Source of the DNA: an uncultured Collinsella sp.
GTDB taxonomy: Bacteria > Actinomycetota > Coriobacteriia > Coriobacteriales > Coriobacteriaceae
Length of the DNA stretch: 64,000 bases
Reading direction: 5' to 3'
NCBI GenBank assembly: GCA_900541205.1
Contig: UQIV01000009.1
Coordinates: forward strand, 9,946-73,945
This document shows positions 43,147-53,499 of the stretch, piece after piece; position 1 is the stretch's first letter, and each line of letters starts with the position of its first letter. The notes beneath the pieces are model-generated. The model ran no database searches. It was not told the origin of the DNA and saw only the letters and a list, made by a program, of their open reading frames with translations. The position numbers were made by a program, and so were the translations under genes.

Positions 43147-43692
43147 GTGCGCGTACTCAAACGAGCCCTAGCGATCGTGTATCTTGCCGCCACCATCGTG
43201 GCGCTGGGTACGCTTGTCTGCCAGTTTTGGGGGCCGTATACGTATCGCTTTATGCTGCTGATGCGCGACCCCATGCCGCGCATTGTCGTGACGGCATGCG
43301 GCGGAGTTGTGGCGATCGGCGTGCTGGTAAGCTTCTTCCGCCTGATGTTTGCTCGTCGCGAGCCGTCCTGCGTGCATCCGGCGGGGGAGCGCAATATCGA
43401 GGTCACGCTCGCGGCGCTTTCTTCGTGTGCCAGGGCTGCTGCCGAGCGTGACGACCGCGTGATGGTCGAGCATGTCGAGGCCCGCGTCCAAGGCTCCGAC
43501 GATTCGCACGTCCGATTTAAGGTCGAGGCTATCGCGCTTGACGATAAGGACGTGGCATCTCTGGCTACCGCGATGCAGCAGCGCATCGAGGAAGCTTGCG
43601 ACACCATGCTCGGCACGCCGGGTACGACCACGCGCGTCCGTTTTTTGCCGTCCAAGACTACCGTCCAGACCGTGGAGGTTTCCGGTGAGTGA
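43147..43692 (+). CDS. AmaP-like alkaline-shock membrane anchor
   Basis: This 181-residue protein has two N-terminal helices (about residues 5-28 and 45-70) followed by a soluble domain related to Asp23 (RNIEVTLAALSSCARAAAERDD). In Staphylococcus, AmaP anchors Asp23 to the membrane. The start is GTG 43147 after GGGAG. It overlaps the following gene by eight bases and heads a three-gene envelope-stress unit. Confidence 0.85.
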   Translation: MRVLKRALAIVYLAATIVALGTLVCQFWGPYTYRFMLLMRDPMPRIVVTACGGVVAIGVLVSFFRLMFARREPSCVHPAGERNIEVTLAALSSCARAAAERDDRVMVEHVEARVQGSDDSHVRFKVEAIALDDKDVASLATAMQQRIEEACDTMLGTPGTTTRVRFLPSKTTVQTVEVSGE

Positions 43693-44062
43693 TACCAATC
43701 AAGATAAGACCGCTCGTACGCCGCGCCTGACGATTGACCAGAGTGCCACGCCGGCGAGCGAACCTGTTGATTCCAAAGCAGAGGCAACCGAGTTGCAAGA
43801 CGCGGCGGCCGCGGATTTTGACGAGGCTATGGGTCTCATCAAGGGTACGGGCGCTGCCATCTGGAGCTATGCTGTGCGTCATCCCAACACCACGCTCGGC
43901 GCCGTCGCGGGCTTTATCCTCGCCGTGTTGGTGCTCACGTTGGGCCTGTGGGACACGCTCGTCATTGCATTCTTCGTGCTGATCGGCGCTGTGATCGGCC
44001 AAATTCGCGACGGCGAGAACGGGATCGTCAACTTCTTCGGCCGTCTGTTTAGCGGTCGCTAA
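43685..44062 (+). CDS. DUF2273-like small membrane protein
   Basis: This 125-residue protein has a polar, acidic N-terminal half of about 65 residues and then two helices (NTTLGAVAGFILAVLVLTLG and WDTLVIAFFVLIGAVIGQI) followed by RDGENGIVNFFGRLF. DUF2273 proteins accompany Asp23 and AmaP in many Gram-positives; the extra acidic N-terminus is not typical. Translation would start at GTG 43685 within the end of the AmaP gene, so it is coupled. Confidence 0.82.
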   Translation: MSDTNQDKTARTPRLTIDQSATPASEPVDSKAEATELQDAAAADFDEAMGLIKGTGAAIWSYAVRHPNTTLGAVAGFILAVLVLTLGLWDTLVIAFFVLIGAVIGQIRDGENGIVNFFGRLFSGR

Positions 44063-44106
44063 TATGTATTCGACTGTCGCATCCGCGGCAGGCATAAGGA
44101 GGAACC

Positions 44107-44622
44107 ATGGCTTTTAATACGAAGGTCGATGTAGCCGATACCGAGCCCGAGGAGAACGAGGCGGTCGTCGCCGAGGCCGAAGACGTAACGCTCGAGGACG
44201 AGACTCTCGTCGAGGCCGAGTCCGATGTGGATGAGGACGATGAGGAGGCGGACGAGTCCGAGGACTCGCTGACCTATTCCAACGGTGTGATCGAGAAGAT
44301 CGTTGCCATGGCCACCCGCGAGGTTCCGCACGTTCTGGGCATGAAGGGTAACCTCATGCACTTTGTGCAGGAGCAGTTTGGTGCCGAGAATCTGACCAAG
44401 GGCGTGACGGTCGAGGTCACCGATGACAATCGCGTGGTCGTCAACATCTCCGTCATCATCGAGTACGGCGCCTATGCGCCCGCGATCTTCGACGATGTCA
44501 AGGCGCGTGTCACCGAGCGCCTTGCCGCGATGACCGGCCTTGAGGTGGCGGGCGTCAACCTGCGCATCGAGGACGTCATCACCCCCGAGGAGTACGAGCA
44601 CCGCACCAGCCAGCACGAGTAA
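44107..44622 (+). CDS. Asp23/Gls24 family envelope stress protein
   Basis: This 171-residue cytosolic protein is held at the membrane by AmaP. The first 55 residues are strongly acidic, rich in Glu and Asp. The Asp23 domain follows, with YSNGVIEKIVAMATREVPHV, VTDDNRVVVNISVII and VAGVNLRIEDVI. An AAGGAGG site precedes ATG 44107. It is the last gene of the module, then a dispersed repeat and a terminator. Confidence 0.92.
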   Translation: MAFNTKVDVADTEPEENEAVVAEAEDVTLEDETLVEAESDVDEDDEEADESEDSLTYSNGVIEKIVAMATREVPHVLGMKGNLMHFVQEQFGAENLTKGVTVEVTDDNRVVVNISVIIEYGAYAPAIFDDVKARVTERLAAMTGLEVAGVNLRIEDVITPEEYEHRTSQHE

Positions 44623-44626
44623 ACTT

Positions 44627-44671
44627 CCAAATAGGGACAGGTTTGTTTTGGCAGGTTTTATCTGCGAAAAC
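44627..44671 (+). repeat. GGGACAGG-core dispersed repeat, copy D
   Basis: CCAAATAGGGACAGG, then TTTGTTTTGG, then CAGGTTTTATCTG. It begins four bases after the Asp23 stop codon. Confidence 0.86.
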
Positions 44672-44675
44672 GTTA

Positions 44676-44717
44676 AACGGCCGACCGCGCAAGCAAAAGC
44701 GTGGCCGGCCGTTATTT
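44676..44717 (+). terminator. terminator of the Asp23 operon
   Basis: AACGGCCGACC (44676-44686) and GGCCGGCCGTT (44703-44713) pair with one mismatch, followed by ATTTG. Confidence 0.8.
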
Positions 44718-44830
44718 GTATGCCCCCCGATGTAGGCATACCGCTCGTCTAACTAGGGGTTGCAATCGACGCGTTCCGCGTTACCCTAATGGGCGCATTG
44801 TTTCCAAATTGTTAACGAGGGGTTGCCGTA

Positions 44831-45853
44831 ATGGCTGACGAGCACGAAACAGAAAGCAAGGCATGGGCGATTGAGGCCGCCGCGGCAGAGGCGGCATCGC
44901 GTGCTGCCGAGGAGATGCATCGTCCTCCCGTGGTGCCGATGGAGTGCGTGGTTGATCGCACCGATATCGAGCGCGGCGAGCGTGCCGGTCAAAAGCGTAG
45001 CCAGGAGCCGGGCTTCCCGCGCTTTTTTGCTGAGCTCAATCTGGGCCTGATTCTTACGGCCTTCGCCATCGTTGCGTTTAAAACCCCTAATCACTTTGCT
45101 TTTGGCGGCACCTCGGGCGTGTCGGTCATTCTGTCCACGCTGTTCCCGACCCTGCCCGTCGGCGTCTTTATGTGGATTATTAACGCGGTTCTCGTCGTTT
45201 TGGGCTTTATCTTTTTGGAGCGCAAGGCGATTCTTTGGAGCGTCTTCGCTTCGTTTGCTTTGTCCGCCTATGTTTCGCTGTTTGAACTCTTTATTCCGAC
45301 CGATGTCTCTCTGACGGGTGATATGTGGCTCGACCTGTGCTTTGCCGTCATCTTGCCGGCGCTCGGCAGCGCTATTGTCTTTGACATCGGCGCCTCGACG
45401 GGTGGCACGGACATTCTTGCCATGATCCTCAAGCGCCGCACGACGCTCGAGATTGGCCGCGCCCTGCTGCTGGTCGATATCGGCATCGTGACCATCGCGG
45501 CCTTTTTGTATGGCCCGCGTGTCGGTCTGTATTGCGTGCTCGGCCTGTTTGCCAAGACACTCGTGGTCGACAAAGCCATCGAGAGCATTCACCTTCGTAA
45601 GGTCTGCACGGTCATTTGTTCCGAGCCCCTTAAGGTCGAGGAGTTTATCGTCAAGCATCTCAACCGTACGGCGACCATCAGCCGCGGCTACGGTGCCTTC
45701 TCGGGCAAGTGCGTGACGGTGATCATGAGCGTGCTGAGCCGTCGCGAGGCCGTGCAACTGCGCCGTTACGCGCGCGAAGTCGATCCGGGTGCCTTTATCA
45801 CGATCGTCGACAGCTCCGAGATCGTCGGCAAGGGCTTCCGCGGAACGAACTAG
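44831..45853 (+). CDS. YitT family membrane protein
   Basis: This 340-residue protein has a hydrophilic Glu/Ala/Arg-rich N-terminus of about 65 residues, then five helices typical of the YitT core (KTPNHFAFGGTSGVSVILST and GASTGGTDILAMILKRRT), and a C-terminal cytosolic DUF2179 domain (IESIHLRKVCTVICSEP to the end). It starts at ATG 44831. Function in the family is unknown. The N-terminal extension is longer than usual. Confidence 0.88.
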   Translation: MADEHETESKAWAIEAAAAEAASRAAEEMHRPPVVPMECVVDRTDIERGERAGQKRSQEPGFPRFFAELNLGLILTAFAIVAFKTPNHFAFGGTSGVSVILSTLFPTLPVGVFMWIINAVLVVLGFIFLERKAILWSVFASFALSAYVSLFELFIPTDVSLTGDMWLDLCFAVILPALGSAIVFDIGASTGGTDILAMILKRRTTLEIGRALLLVDIGIVTIAAFLYGPRVGLYCVLGLFAKTLVVDKAIESIHLRKVCTVICSEPLKVEEFIVKHLNRTATISRGYGAFSGKCVTVIMSVLSRREAVQLRRYAREVDPGAFITIVDSSEIVGKGFRGTN

Positions 45854-46002
45854 CACAGACGTATTCAACGAACCGCCTGCTGGCGCCGTGTACCTTGCAA
45901 ATCGGTCATCTTTGAGTATTTGACCCCACATTGGGCAATAATGATGCTAAAGACATCGTTTGCGATCCAAGTGATTTGTTCAAGATACGAAGGGATGATT
46001 CT

Positions 46003-47310
46003 ATGTTCTGCTCGCAGTGTGGCGCCCCCATGGGCGATAACGACAAGTTCTGCGGCGTGTGTGGTGCTCCTAATGCCGGTGCCGCTGGCCCCGCTCCCCA
46101 GGGACAGCCTCAGCCCCAGCAGTTTGTTCCGCAACCGCCCGTTGTGAATGCGCCAAAGGGCTGTGTGGCTCAGGCGTTCCAAGATATGACTAAGACTCCG
46201 GGCGTGCTTCAGCGTGTATGCCAAATCGCGTTTTTACCGGCGCTGATTTGCGTTGTGTCGGTGCTCGTGTTGTTTATTCCCGTTATTGGCGGCATTGCGG
46301 CTGCCATCGGCTTTTTGGCAGCTTGCATTGCGAGCGTGTGCGGTTCCGGCTTTGGTATCGAGTGGGGCCGTGATCTGTCGCTCAAGGTCGATGACGGCAT
46401 GGACCGTCCGCTCATATGTTCCACGTCGTTTGGTCTCGGAGTCTTTTCGAGCGTTATTTCGGTCGTGCTCGAGGTTATCGCTGCCATTCCCGTTATCGGT
46501 GTAGTGCTTTCGCTGGTGGAGAGCGTGGTAATTGGCGCCGCAGGCTCGTATTCTTATTACGGCTCTTATGCGCTCGAAGCTGCGCTGTTTGGCTCGCTTG
46601 GCCTGCTTGTCCTGGCTATGATTGCCACGGCAGTCTTGGGGGTCTTCTTTAAGATGTTCGCCGACATTGCCGTGATGCACTTTGCGGTGACCGGGCGCGT
46701 CGAGAGCGCGTTTTCGCTCGATAAGGTCTGGGCGGCCTTTAAGCACAACAAGACCAAGCTGTTCTGTGCTTCGTTCCTTCCCGAGTTTTTGACGGGCCTG
46801 GTTGCCAACGTTGTCACATGGATCTTGACGGCCGTCTTTGGCGCCATTGCCTCTGTCGGTATGTATAGCTACTACTATCGTCCTACGGGTATTGAGGCAA
46901 TTGTTACCGGCGGTGGCGTCACGCTCGTGCTGTTCTTGGTGCTGGTCGCTTTCGTCACCGTATTTCTTACGGTCTTTGGCAAGATGCTCAAGCACCGTGC
47001 CGTTGGCTATTGGGTTGCACGCTATGCAAGCGAATGGGCCGATGAGGATAAGGACGACGTCCTGACTTTTGTGTTGCCTTTCGAGAAGAAGTCCGCTCCT
47101 TCGGGTTACAGCGCTCCGGATGTCGCGCCTGAGCCCGAGCCCAAGCCTGAGCCGGCACCTGCGCCCGCTCCCGCGACCGAGCCTGAACCGGCGCCCGAGC
47201 CTGAGACGGCATTTGAGCCCGAGCCTGCGCCTGAGCCTGAGCCTGAGCCGGCACCTGCACCTGAGTCGGCGTCCGAGCCAAGCTCCGACGAGGAACCTCA
47301 GGACGAGTAG
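46003..47310 (+). CDS. zinc-ribbon membrane protein with Pro/Glu-rich tail
   Basis: This 435-residue protein has an N-terminal zinc ribbon MFCSQCGAPMGDNDKFCGVCG with four cysteines, a Pro/Gln-rich linker, six or so predicted helices (about residues 65-345) in a DUF4013-like arrangement, and a tail of about 75 residues made of repeated E-P-A-P type dipeptides. The tail is encoded by a low-complexity stretch at about 47122-47290. ATG 46003 is preferred since an upstream start lacks a ribosome site. Function unknown. Confidence 0.8.
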   Translation: MFCSQCGAPMGDNDKFCGVCGAPNAGAAGPAPQGQPQPQQFVPQPPVVNAPKGCVAQAFQDMTKTPGVLQRVCQIAFLPALICVVSVLVLFIPVIGGIAAAIGFLAACIASVCGSGFGIEWGRDLSLKVDDGMDRPLICSTSFGLGVFSSVISVVLEVIAAIPVIGVVLSLVESVVIGAAGSYSYYGSYALEAALFGSLGLLVLAMIATAVLGVFFKMFADIAVMHFAVTGRVESAFSLDKVWAAFKHNKTKLFCASFLPEFLTGLVANVVTWILTAVFGAIASVGMYSYYYRPTGIEAIVTGGGVTLVLFLVLVAFVTVFLTVFGKMLKHRAVGYWVARYASEWADEDKDDVLTFVLPFEKKSAPSGYSAPDVAPEPEPKPEPAPAPAPATEPEPAPEPETAFEPEPAPEPEPEPAPAPESASEPSSDEEPQDE

Positions 47311-47369
47311 CCATGTCGTCTGCCATTTGGGGACGGGGTAGAAATAGTAGAAATAGCGCTTGAAGAATG

Positions 47370-47408
47370 AGCGGGGGCGGACGTGTCGAAACGTCCGCCC
47401 CCGCTTTG
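47370..47408. terminator. bidirectional terminator
   Basis: AGCGGGGGCGGACGT and ACGTCCGCCCCCGCT pair perfectly around GTCGAA, between convergent genes. Confidence 0.85.
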
Positions 47409-47450
47409 ACATCGCGATGTGGCTATGACTGCGAGATGCCAGCGAATCGA

Positions 47451-48914
47451 TTACTCGTCGTGCTTCTCCTCACGGCGTGCAGCAGCGCGTGCGTCGTGGA
47501 TGCCCTTGATCGCGGCATGGCGAGCCGTTCGGGCATCATGGATGGCGTCGCGAGCCTCGGCGGTCGTCGCCTTGGCAGAGCGCAACTTGGCGGCCAGATC
47601 GGGGTTGGTTTCGGCGACCGCGGTAATCGCGGGGCCGTCGAGCTCCTCTTGCGTGGGCTCGGCCAAAAAGTCGATAGCATACTGGGCGGCCACTATGGAG
47701 CCCTTTGCCAGAACGGTCTCGTCGATCTTGTAGAAGCAGGAATGTTGGGCGTACGTGGCGCCAATCTTGGGGTTGCGCGTACCTACAAAGGCGAGCACGC
47801 CCGGTACGCGACGCAGGTACTCCGAAAAATCCTCGCCCGAAAGCGTGCCGCGATAATGGCCTTGGCCGGTGGGGCCCAGGCACTTGATTACAGCCTGACG
47901 GCAGCGCTCGCTCGAGGCGGCGTCGTTTTCGACCTTGTAGTTGGCGATGGTGTAGTCGGTGAGCTCTGCCTCGGCGCCCAGAGCTGCCGCGGTATGCTCC
48001 ACGATGCGGCGCATGAGCTCCGGCATTTCCTCGTGGGTCGAATCGCCGTAGGTGCGCACTGTGCCGGCGAGGTAGGCCGTGCCGGCGATAACGTTGCGCG
48101 CGGTGCCGCCGTGCAGCTCGCCGACGGTGATGACGGCCGGCTCGTAGGGGCTGATTTCGCGCGAGACGATGGTCTGCAGGGCGTTGACAATTTCGGCGGC
48201 AACCATGACGGCGTCGTGACCTCGCTGGGGCATGGCGCCATGGCACGAGGTGCCGCGGACGTCGATGCGGAACCAGTCGGTATTGGCCATGCGCGGACCG
48301 GGCTCGCAGCTCACGGTGCCGGCGTCGACCTCACTCCAGATGTGCGCGGCGTAGGCGCCATCGACGCCGTCGAGCACGCCCGTGCCGATCATGAGCTTAG
48401 CACCCTGGCCGTTTTCCTCGCTGGGCTGGAAGACGATGCGGACCTCGCCGTGGATGTCGTCGGTCATATGGCGCAGGATTTGCAGCGTGCCGAGCATCAT
48501 GGCGATGTGGCAGTCGTGGCCGCAAGCGTGCATGCAGCCCTCGTTGACGCTGGCGAACTCCTCGCCGGTCTGCTCGGTGACGGGCAGGGCGTCGATATCC
48601 GCACGCAGCAGGATGCGGCGGCGTGGCGTGCCGTCCTCGCGATAGGCGTCGGGCGCGGTGCCGCGAAGGGTCGCCACAAGGCCCGTCTTAAGAGGGCGCT
48701 CGTAGGGGATATTCATGGCGTCGAGCTGGTTGGCGATGTCAGAAGTCGTACGCTCCTCGGCGAGGCTCAGCTCCGGGTGCTTATGGAAGTGGCGGCGCTG
48801 CTTGATGATGTAGGGTTCAAACTCGGTAGCGATATCTTTGATGGCTGCGGTGACGTCGTCAGCCGCGCGAGCCTCGGTCGCCGCCATAATCTGCTGTGCC
48901 TTGGTCTTCGTCAT
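47451..48914 (-). CDS. M20 family amidohydrolase/peptidase with C-terminal extension
   Basis: This 487-residue metallohydrolase is of the M20D type (hippurate/N-acyl-amino acid or peptide amidohydrolase). Metal and catalytic motifs are RHFHKHPELS, ADIDALPV, HACGHDCHIAMMLG, FQPSEENGQGA and the late GEDFSEY. The normal fold ends near residue 420, and a charged Ala/Arg-rich helix of about 65 residues follows. ATG 48914 has AAGGAG nine bases upstream. It is divergent from another amidohydrolase, with 168 bases between starts. Confidence 0.92.
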   Translation of the reverse strand: MTKTKAQQIMAATEARAADDVTAAIKDIATEFEPYIIKQRRHFHKHPELSLAEERTTSDIANQLDAMNIPYERPLKTGLVATLRGTAPDAYREDGTPRRRILLRADIDALPVTEQTGEEFASVNEGCMHACGHDCHIAMMLGTLQILRHMTDDIHGEVRIVFQPSEENGQGAKLMIGTGVLDGVDGAYAAHIWSEVDAGTVSCEPGPRMANTDWFRIDVRGTSCHGAMPQRGHDAVMVAAEIVNALQTIVSREISPYEPAVITVGELHGGTARNVIAGTAYLAGTVRTYGDSTHEEMPELMRRIVEHTAAALGAEAELTDYTIANYKVENDAASSERCRQAVIKCLGPTGQGHYRGTLSGEDFSEYLRRVPGVLAFVGTRNPKIGATYAQHSCFYKIDETVLAKGSIVAAQYAIDFLAEPTQEELDGPAITAVAETNPDLAAKLRSAKATTAEARDAIHDARTARHAAIKGIHDARAAARREEKHDE

Positions 48915-49082
48915 GGTCGATTTGCTCCTTGCTGGGTTGATCGCAAAATCGTACAGGCTCTTTCTAGTATGCCACCTGCCACTTGGCGTGGCAAAGCAGC
49001 CGTTTGCCGCTTGGGGTTTTGTAACAAGAGTGGGGGAGTACACTCGGGGGTGTTGAATTTCCTGCCAGAGATGGGGATGCCC

Positions 49083-50720
49083 ATGCAACATATCGATCGG
49101 ATTATCCGCTCCAAGAACGTCTTTACCGCGCAAGACGGCGTCGATATCGCCCACGAGCTGGCGATTGCCATCGCAGGCGGCCGTATCGTCGCAGTCGGCA
49201 AGCCCGATGACGTGATTGCCGCCGCTCCCGCCGCCACGCCGGTTATCGACTACGGCGAGCAGTTTGTCTGCCCCGGTTTCCATGACGCTCATCTGCACTT
49301 CTTCCATACCTCGGTCGGTTCCTCGCCGTACATGCTCATGGATATGGGCACGTCCGAGGCGGCGCTGGTGCAGCATGCGCTCGAGTTTTCCCAGGACCTG
49401 CCCGACGACGCTTGGGTGGTGACTCAGGGCTGGCGCGACTACCGTTGGGACCCGCCCGAGCATCCTACCAAGGCGTCGCTCGATGCGGCATTCCCCGATC
49501 GCCCCTGTGTTATGTATTCGGGCGACGGACACACGCTGTGGCTCAACAGCCGCGCACTCGAGGCGCTCGGCGTCACGCGCGACAGCGAGCCTCCGGCGGG
49601 CGGTAGCTACGACAAGGATGCAAACGGCGAGCTCACGGGTATCGCTCACGAGGCGGCCGCTATGCAGCTGCTACCGCGCTGCCTTGAGTGGCTGGGGGAG
49701 GATCGCATCGCAAGTGCTTACGCTGATCAAATGAGGCGTATGGCCGAGCAGGGCATCACCTCGATATGCGATATGTCGCTCATGCCCATGCCGGGCTGCG
49801 ATTTTATCCGCGACGACGTCTACGACAAACTGCAGGCAGCCGGTAAGTTGGGCATCCGAGCCCATCTGTTCCCCACGCTGCTGGATGACCAGTCGCGCTT
49901 GGAAGAGCTGCAGGAACGTTACGCGAACAATGTGCTGCTCTCGGCGCCTGGTTTTAAGCAGTTCTTCGACGGTGTGTCGAGCGAACACACGGCATATCTC
50001 ACCGAGCTCTATACCAATCCACGCTTCCCGGGCGACCAGGGCCGTCTGACAGTTCCTGTCGAGCGCATGCGTAAGCTGGTTCTGGCGGCTGCGGAGCGCG
50101 GCCACACCGTGCGCATCCACGTCATCGGCGACGGTGCCATCCATGCCGCGCTCGATATCTTCGAGGAAGCGGCCGAACTGTACGGCCTGCCCCAGCACGG
50201 CCATAACACGCTCGAGCACCTGGAGAACCTCCTGCCCGAGGACATCGAACGCCTGCGCAGGCTCAACGTGGTTGCTTCGAGCCAGCCCTGCCACATTACA
50301 CTCGACCCGGGTGGACCGGAGCGCGATCTGGGCCTGGAGCGTAGCCGCATCATGTGGCCGTTCGCAACCTATAAGCAGCGCGGCATTCGCCAAGCCTTCG
50401 GTACCGACAGCCCTATCACGCCCGTTACCAGCATGAACGTGCTCTACACGGCTATCACGCGCCAAGACCCCAAAAGCCACTGGCCCGAGGGCGGCTGGTT
50501 GCCGAGCGAGCGCATCGATGCGGCAACGGCTCTGCGCAACTACACCCTGGGCAGCGCCTATGCAGCGGGCGACGAGCAAAACCTCGGCAGCCTGGAACCC
50601 GGCAAATACGCCGATCTGGTAGTCCTGGACCAAAACCCGCTCACCATCGACCCCCAAGAGCTCCAGGACACCAAAGTTCAGGCCACCTACCTGGCAGGTA
50701 ACGTAATCTACGAGCGCTAG
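49083..50720 (+). CDS. amidohydrolase superfamily protein (YtcJ/amidohydrolase 3 type)
   Basis: This 545-residue enzyme has the metal motif GFHDAHLHF near residue 65, then HVIGDGAIHAALD, NTLEHLENLL and FGTDSPITPV, matching the YtcJ-like subgroup of amide/formamide hydrolases. Several in-frame ATGs lie close together (49071, 49077, 49083); 49083 has the best GGGG-type spacing. It has no signal peptide. It may act on related substrates to the divergent M20 enzyme, which is a guess from position. Confidence 0.88.
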   Translation: MQHIDRIIRSKNVFTAQDGVDIAHELAIAIAGGRIVAVGKPDDVIAAAPAATPVIDYGEQFVCPGFHDAHLHFFHTSVGSSPYMLMDMGTSEAALVQHALEFSQDLPDDAWVVTQGWRDYRWDPPEHPTKASLDAAFPDRPCVMYSGDGHTLWLNSRALEALGVTRDSEPPAGGSYDKDANGELTGIAHEAAAMQLLPRCLEWLGEDRIASAYADQMRRMAEQGITSICDMSLMPMPGCDFIRDDVYDKLQAAGKLGIRAHLFPTLLDDQSRLEELQERYANNVLLSAPGFKQFFDGVSSEHTAYLTELYTNPRFPGDQGRLTVPVERMRKLVLAAAERGHTVRIHVIGDGAIHAALDIFEEAAELYGLPQHGHNTLEHLENLLPEDIERLRRLNVVASSQPCHITLDPGGPERDLGLERSRIMWPFATYKQRGIRQAFGTDSPITPVTSMNVLYTAITRQDPKSHWPEGGWLPSERIDAATALRNYTLGSAYAAGDEQNLGSLEPGKYADLVVLDQNPLTIDPQELQDTKVQATYLAGNVIYER

Positions 50721-50737
50721 CCCCATACCCCACCCAT

Positions 50738-50770
50738 AAGGGGCACGTTTCAGCAGCGTGCCCCTTTCTT
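50738..50770 (+). terminator. intrinsic terminator
   Basis: AAGGGGCACG pairs with CGTGCCCCTT around TTTCAGCAG, followed by TCTTG. Confidence 0.88.
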
Positions 50771-50807
50771 GTTCGCACCATCTGCATCGCCATTTTGCTG
50801 CACTGAC

Positions 50808-51018
50808 TTTTCTGAATGCCGGGCTCGAATTAGTTAACCTGCCTCCCGTGTGGCTCCGGAGGGGCGGGGCATAAGGTTTATCGCGAGTTCCGCACGAGCC
50901 GAAGGCCACTTAATGTGGCCTTCGTGCGAGCAGGACTGCCCGAGCAGGAAACCTTATGCCCCGCCCCTCCGGAGCCACACGGGAGCCACCGCTAAGTTAT
51001 CCCCCGGCATTCAGAAAA
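50808..51018. repeat. 211-bp giant nested palindrome
   Basis: Outermost arms TTTTCTGAATGCCGGG (50808-50823) and complement (51003-51018) match 16/16. Next come perfect 37 bp arms at 50843-50879 and 50949-50985, and in the centre GAAGGCCAC-TTAAT-GTGGCCTTC (50901-50923). The segments between paired blocks do not match. No ORF, terminal transposase or T-run is present. It fills the gap between the amidohydrolase terminator and groES. Confidence 0.88.
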
Positions 51019-51114
51019 TCTAAGTGCCAAAAAATAAGATTTTTTGACTCCGTGTTGTATAACCCGCCATTCGTGGGTACCATTCAACGCGTACGCAAAC
51101 AAAAAGGGTTAATT

Positions 51115-51134
51115 CGCGTGGCATAACCACGCGG
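51115..51134 (+). promoter_or_regulatory. hairpin in the groES leader
   Basis: CGCGTGG-CATAA-CCACGCG lies just before the AAAGGAGG ribosome site. I found no CIRCE element in the groES upstream region. Confidence 0.5.
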
Positions 51135-51155
51135 CCCAAAAAGGAGGAAACAAGC

Positions 51156-51449
51156 ATGTCGTCTTTGAAGCCGCTTGCAGATCGCGTCCTGGTCAAGCCC
51201 GACGAGGCCGAGCAGAAGACCGCTTCTGGTCTGTACATCGCCAGCAACGCTCAGGAGAAGCCGCAGCGCGGCACCATCGTTGCCGTTGGCGCCGGTAAGG
51301 TCAACGACAAGGGCGAGCGCATCCCCATGGACGTTCAGGTCGGCGACGTTGTCATCTACGGTAAGTTTGGCGGCAACGAGGTCAAGGTCGACGGCGAGAA
51401 GTATCTGCTGATGCGCGCCGACGACATCTACGCCGTCGTCGAGGCCTAG
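51156..51449 (+). CDS. groES: co-chaperonin GroES
   Basis: This 97-residue protein caps the GroEL chamber. The family pattern is complete: LKPLADRVLVKPDEAEQKT at the start, GTIVAVGAGKVNDKGERI, VIYGKFGGNEVKVDGEKYL and the final ILMRADDIYAVVEA-like end. The mobile loop (SGLYIASNAQEKPQ) is present. A GGAGGAAAC site precedes ATG 51156. groEL follows after 96 bases. Confidence 0.97.
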   Translation: MSSLKPLADRVLVKPDEAEQKTASGLYIASNAQEKPQRGTIVAVGAGKVNDKGERIPMDVQVGDVVIYGKFGGNEVKVDGEKYLLMRADDIYAVVEA

Positions 51450-51467
51450 TCTCGTCAGAATCTCTGA

Positions 51468-53183
<1,716 letters not shown>

Positions 53184-53213
53184 GGCCGACAAGGTCTAGA
53201 ACTCCCACCGGGA

Positions 53214-53350
53214 ATCCGGGGGCGTGACGGGGGTTTCTCTCCGGAACGTCCTCGGACATGCAAAGAGGCTCCGCATCGCGCTTCGCGCTGCGGAGCCTCT
53301 TTGCGTCCTGCGGAATGTTCCGGAGAGAAACCCCCGTCACGCCCCCGGAT
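53214..53350. repeat. 137-bp giant palindrome after groEL
   Basis: Perfect 34 bp arms (53214-53247 and 53317-53350) surround a 12 by 12 base internal loop and a perfect 16 bp inner stem, GCAAAGAGGCTCCGCA (53260-53275) with its complement (53289-53304). The two internal-loop strands, GTCCTCGGACAT and GTCCTGCGGAAT, are similar in the direct sense. Design is like that of 50808-51018, sequence is not. Short ORFs on both strands arise only because the arms are complementary. Confidence 0.88.
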
Positions 53351-53373
53351 CCCCTACGTTTACGGCCTTGAGG

Positions 53374-53499
53374 TCGGCGTGGGCGGAGATCGTGGTTGAT
53401 AGGGATACGTGTCCCGGTTGCTGTTTCGCGCTCTGCGCGAAAGGCGCATCACTTTGGCGTGGACGGAGAACGTGGTTGTCGCGTTAACTTGTCCCGGGC
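53374..53499 (+). repeat. imperfect direct repeat, two copies
   Basis: GGCGTGG, CGGAGA, CGTGGTTG and TGTCCCGG occur in the same order at 53374-53415 and 53457-53499, about 70 percent alike. It lies between the giant palindrome and the riboswitch. No function is apparent. Confidence 0.5.

Noticed and set aside
47367..50720. Very long plus-strand open frame (about 1100 codons) upstream of the amidohydrolase
   Set aside because: Its first half is the reverse complement of the well-supported M20 gene and has no family match. GC-rich codon bias opens the opposite frame. Only the part from 49083 is a gene.
51019..51155. CIRCE or HAIR heat-shock operator before groES
   Set aside because: Neither TTAGCACTC/GAGTGCTAA nor the CTTGAGT/ACTCAAG pattern is present. 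Only a small leader hairpin is seen.
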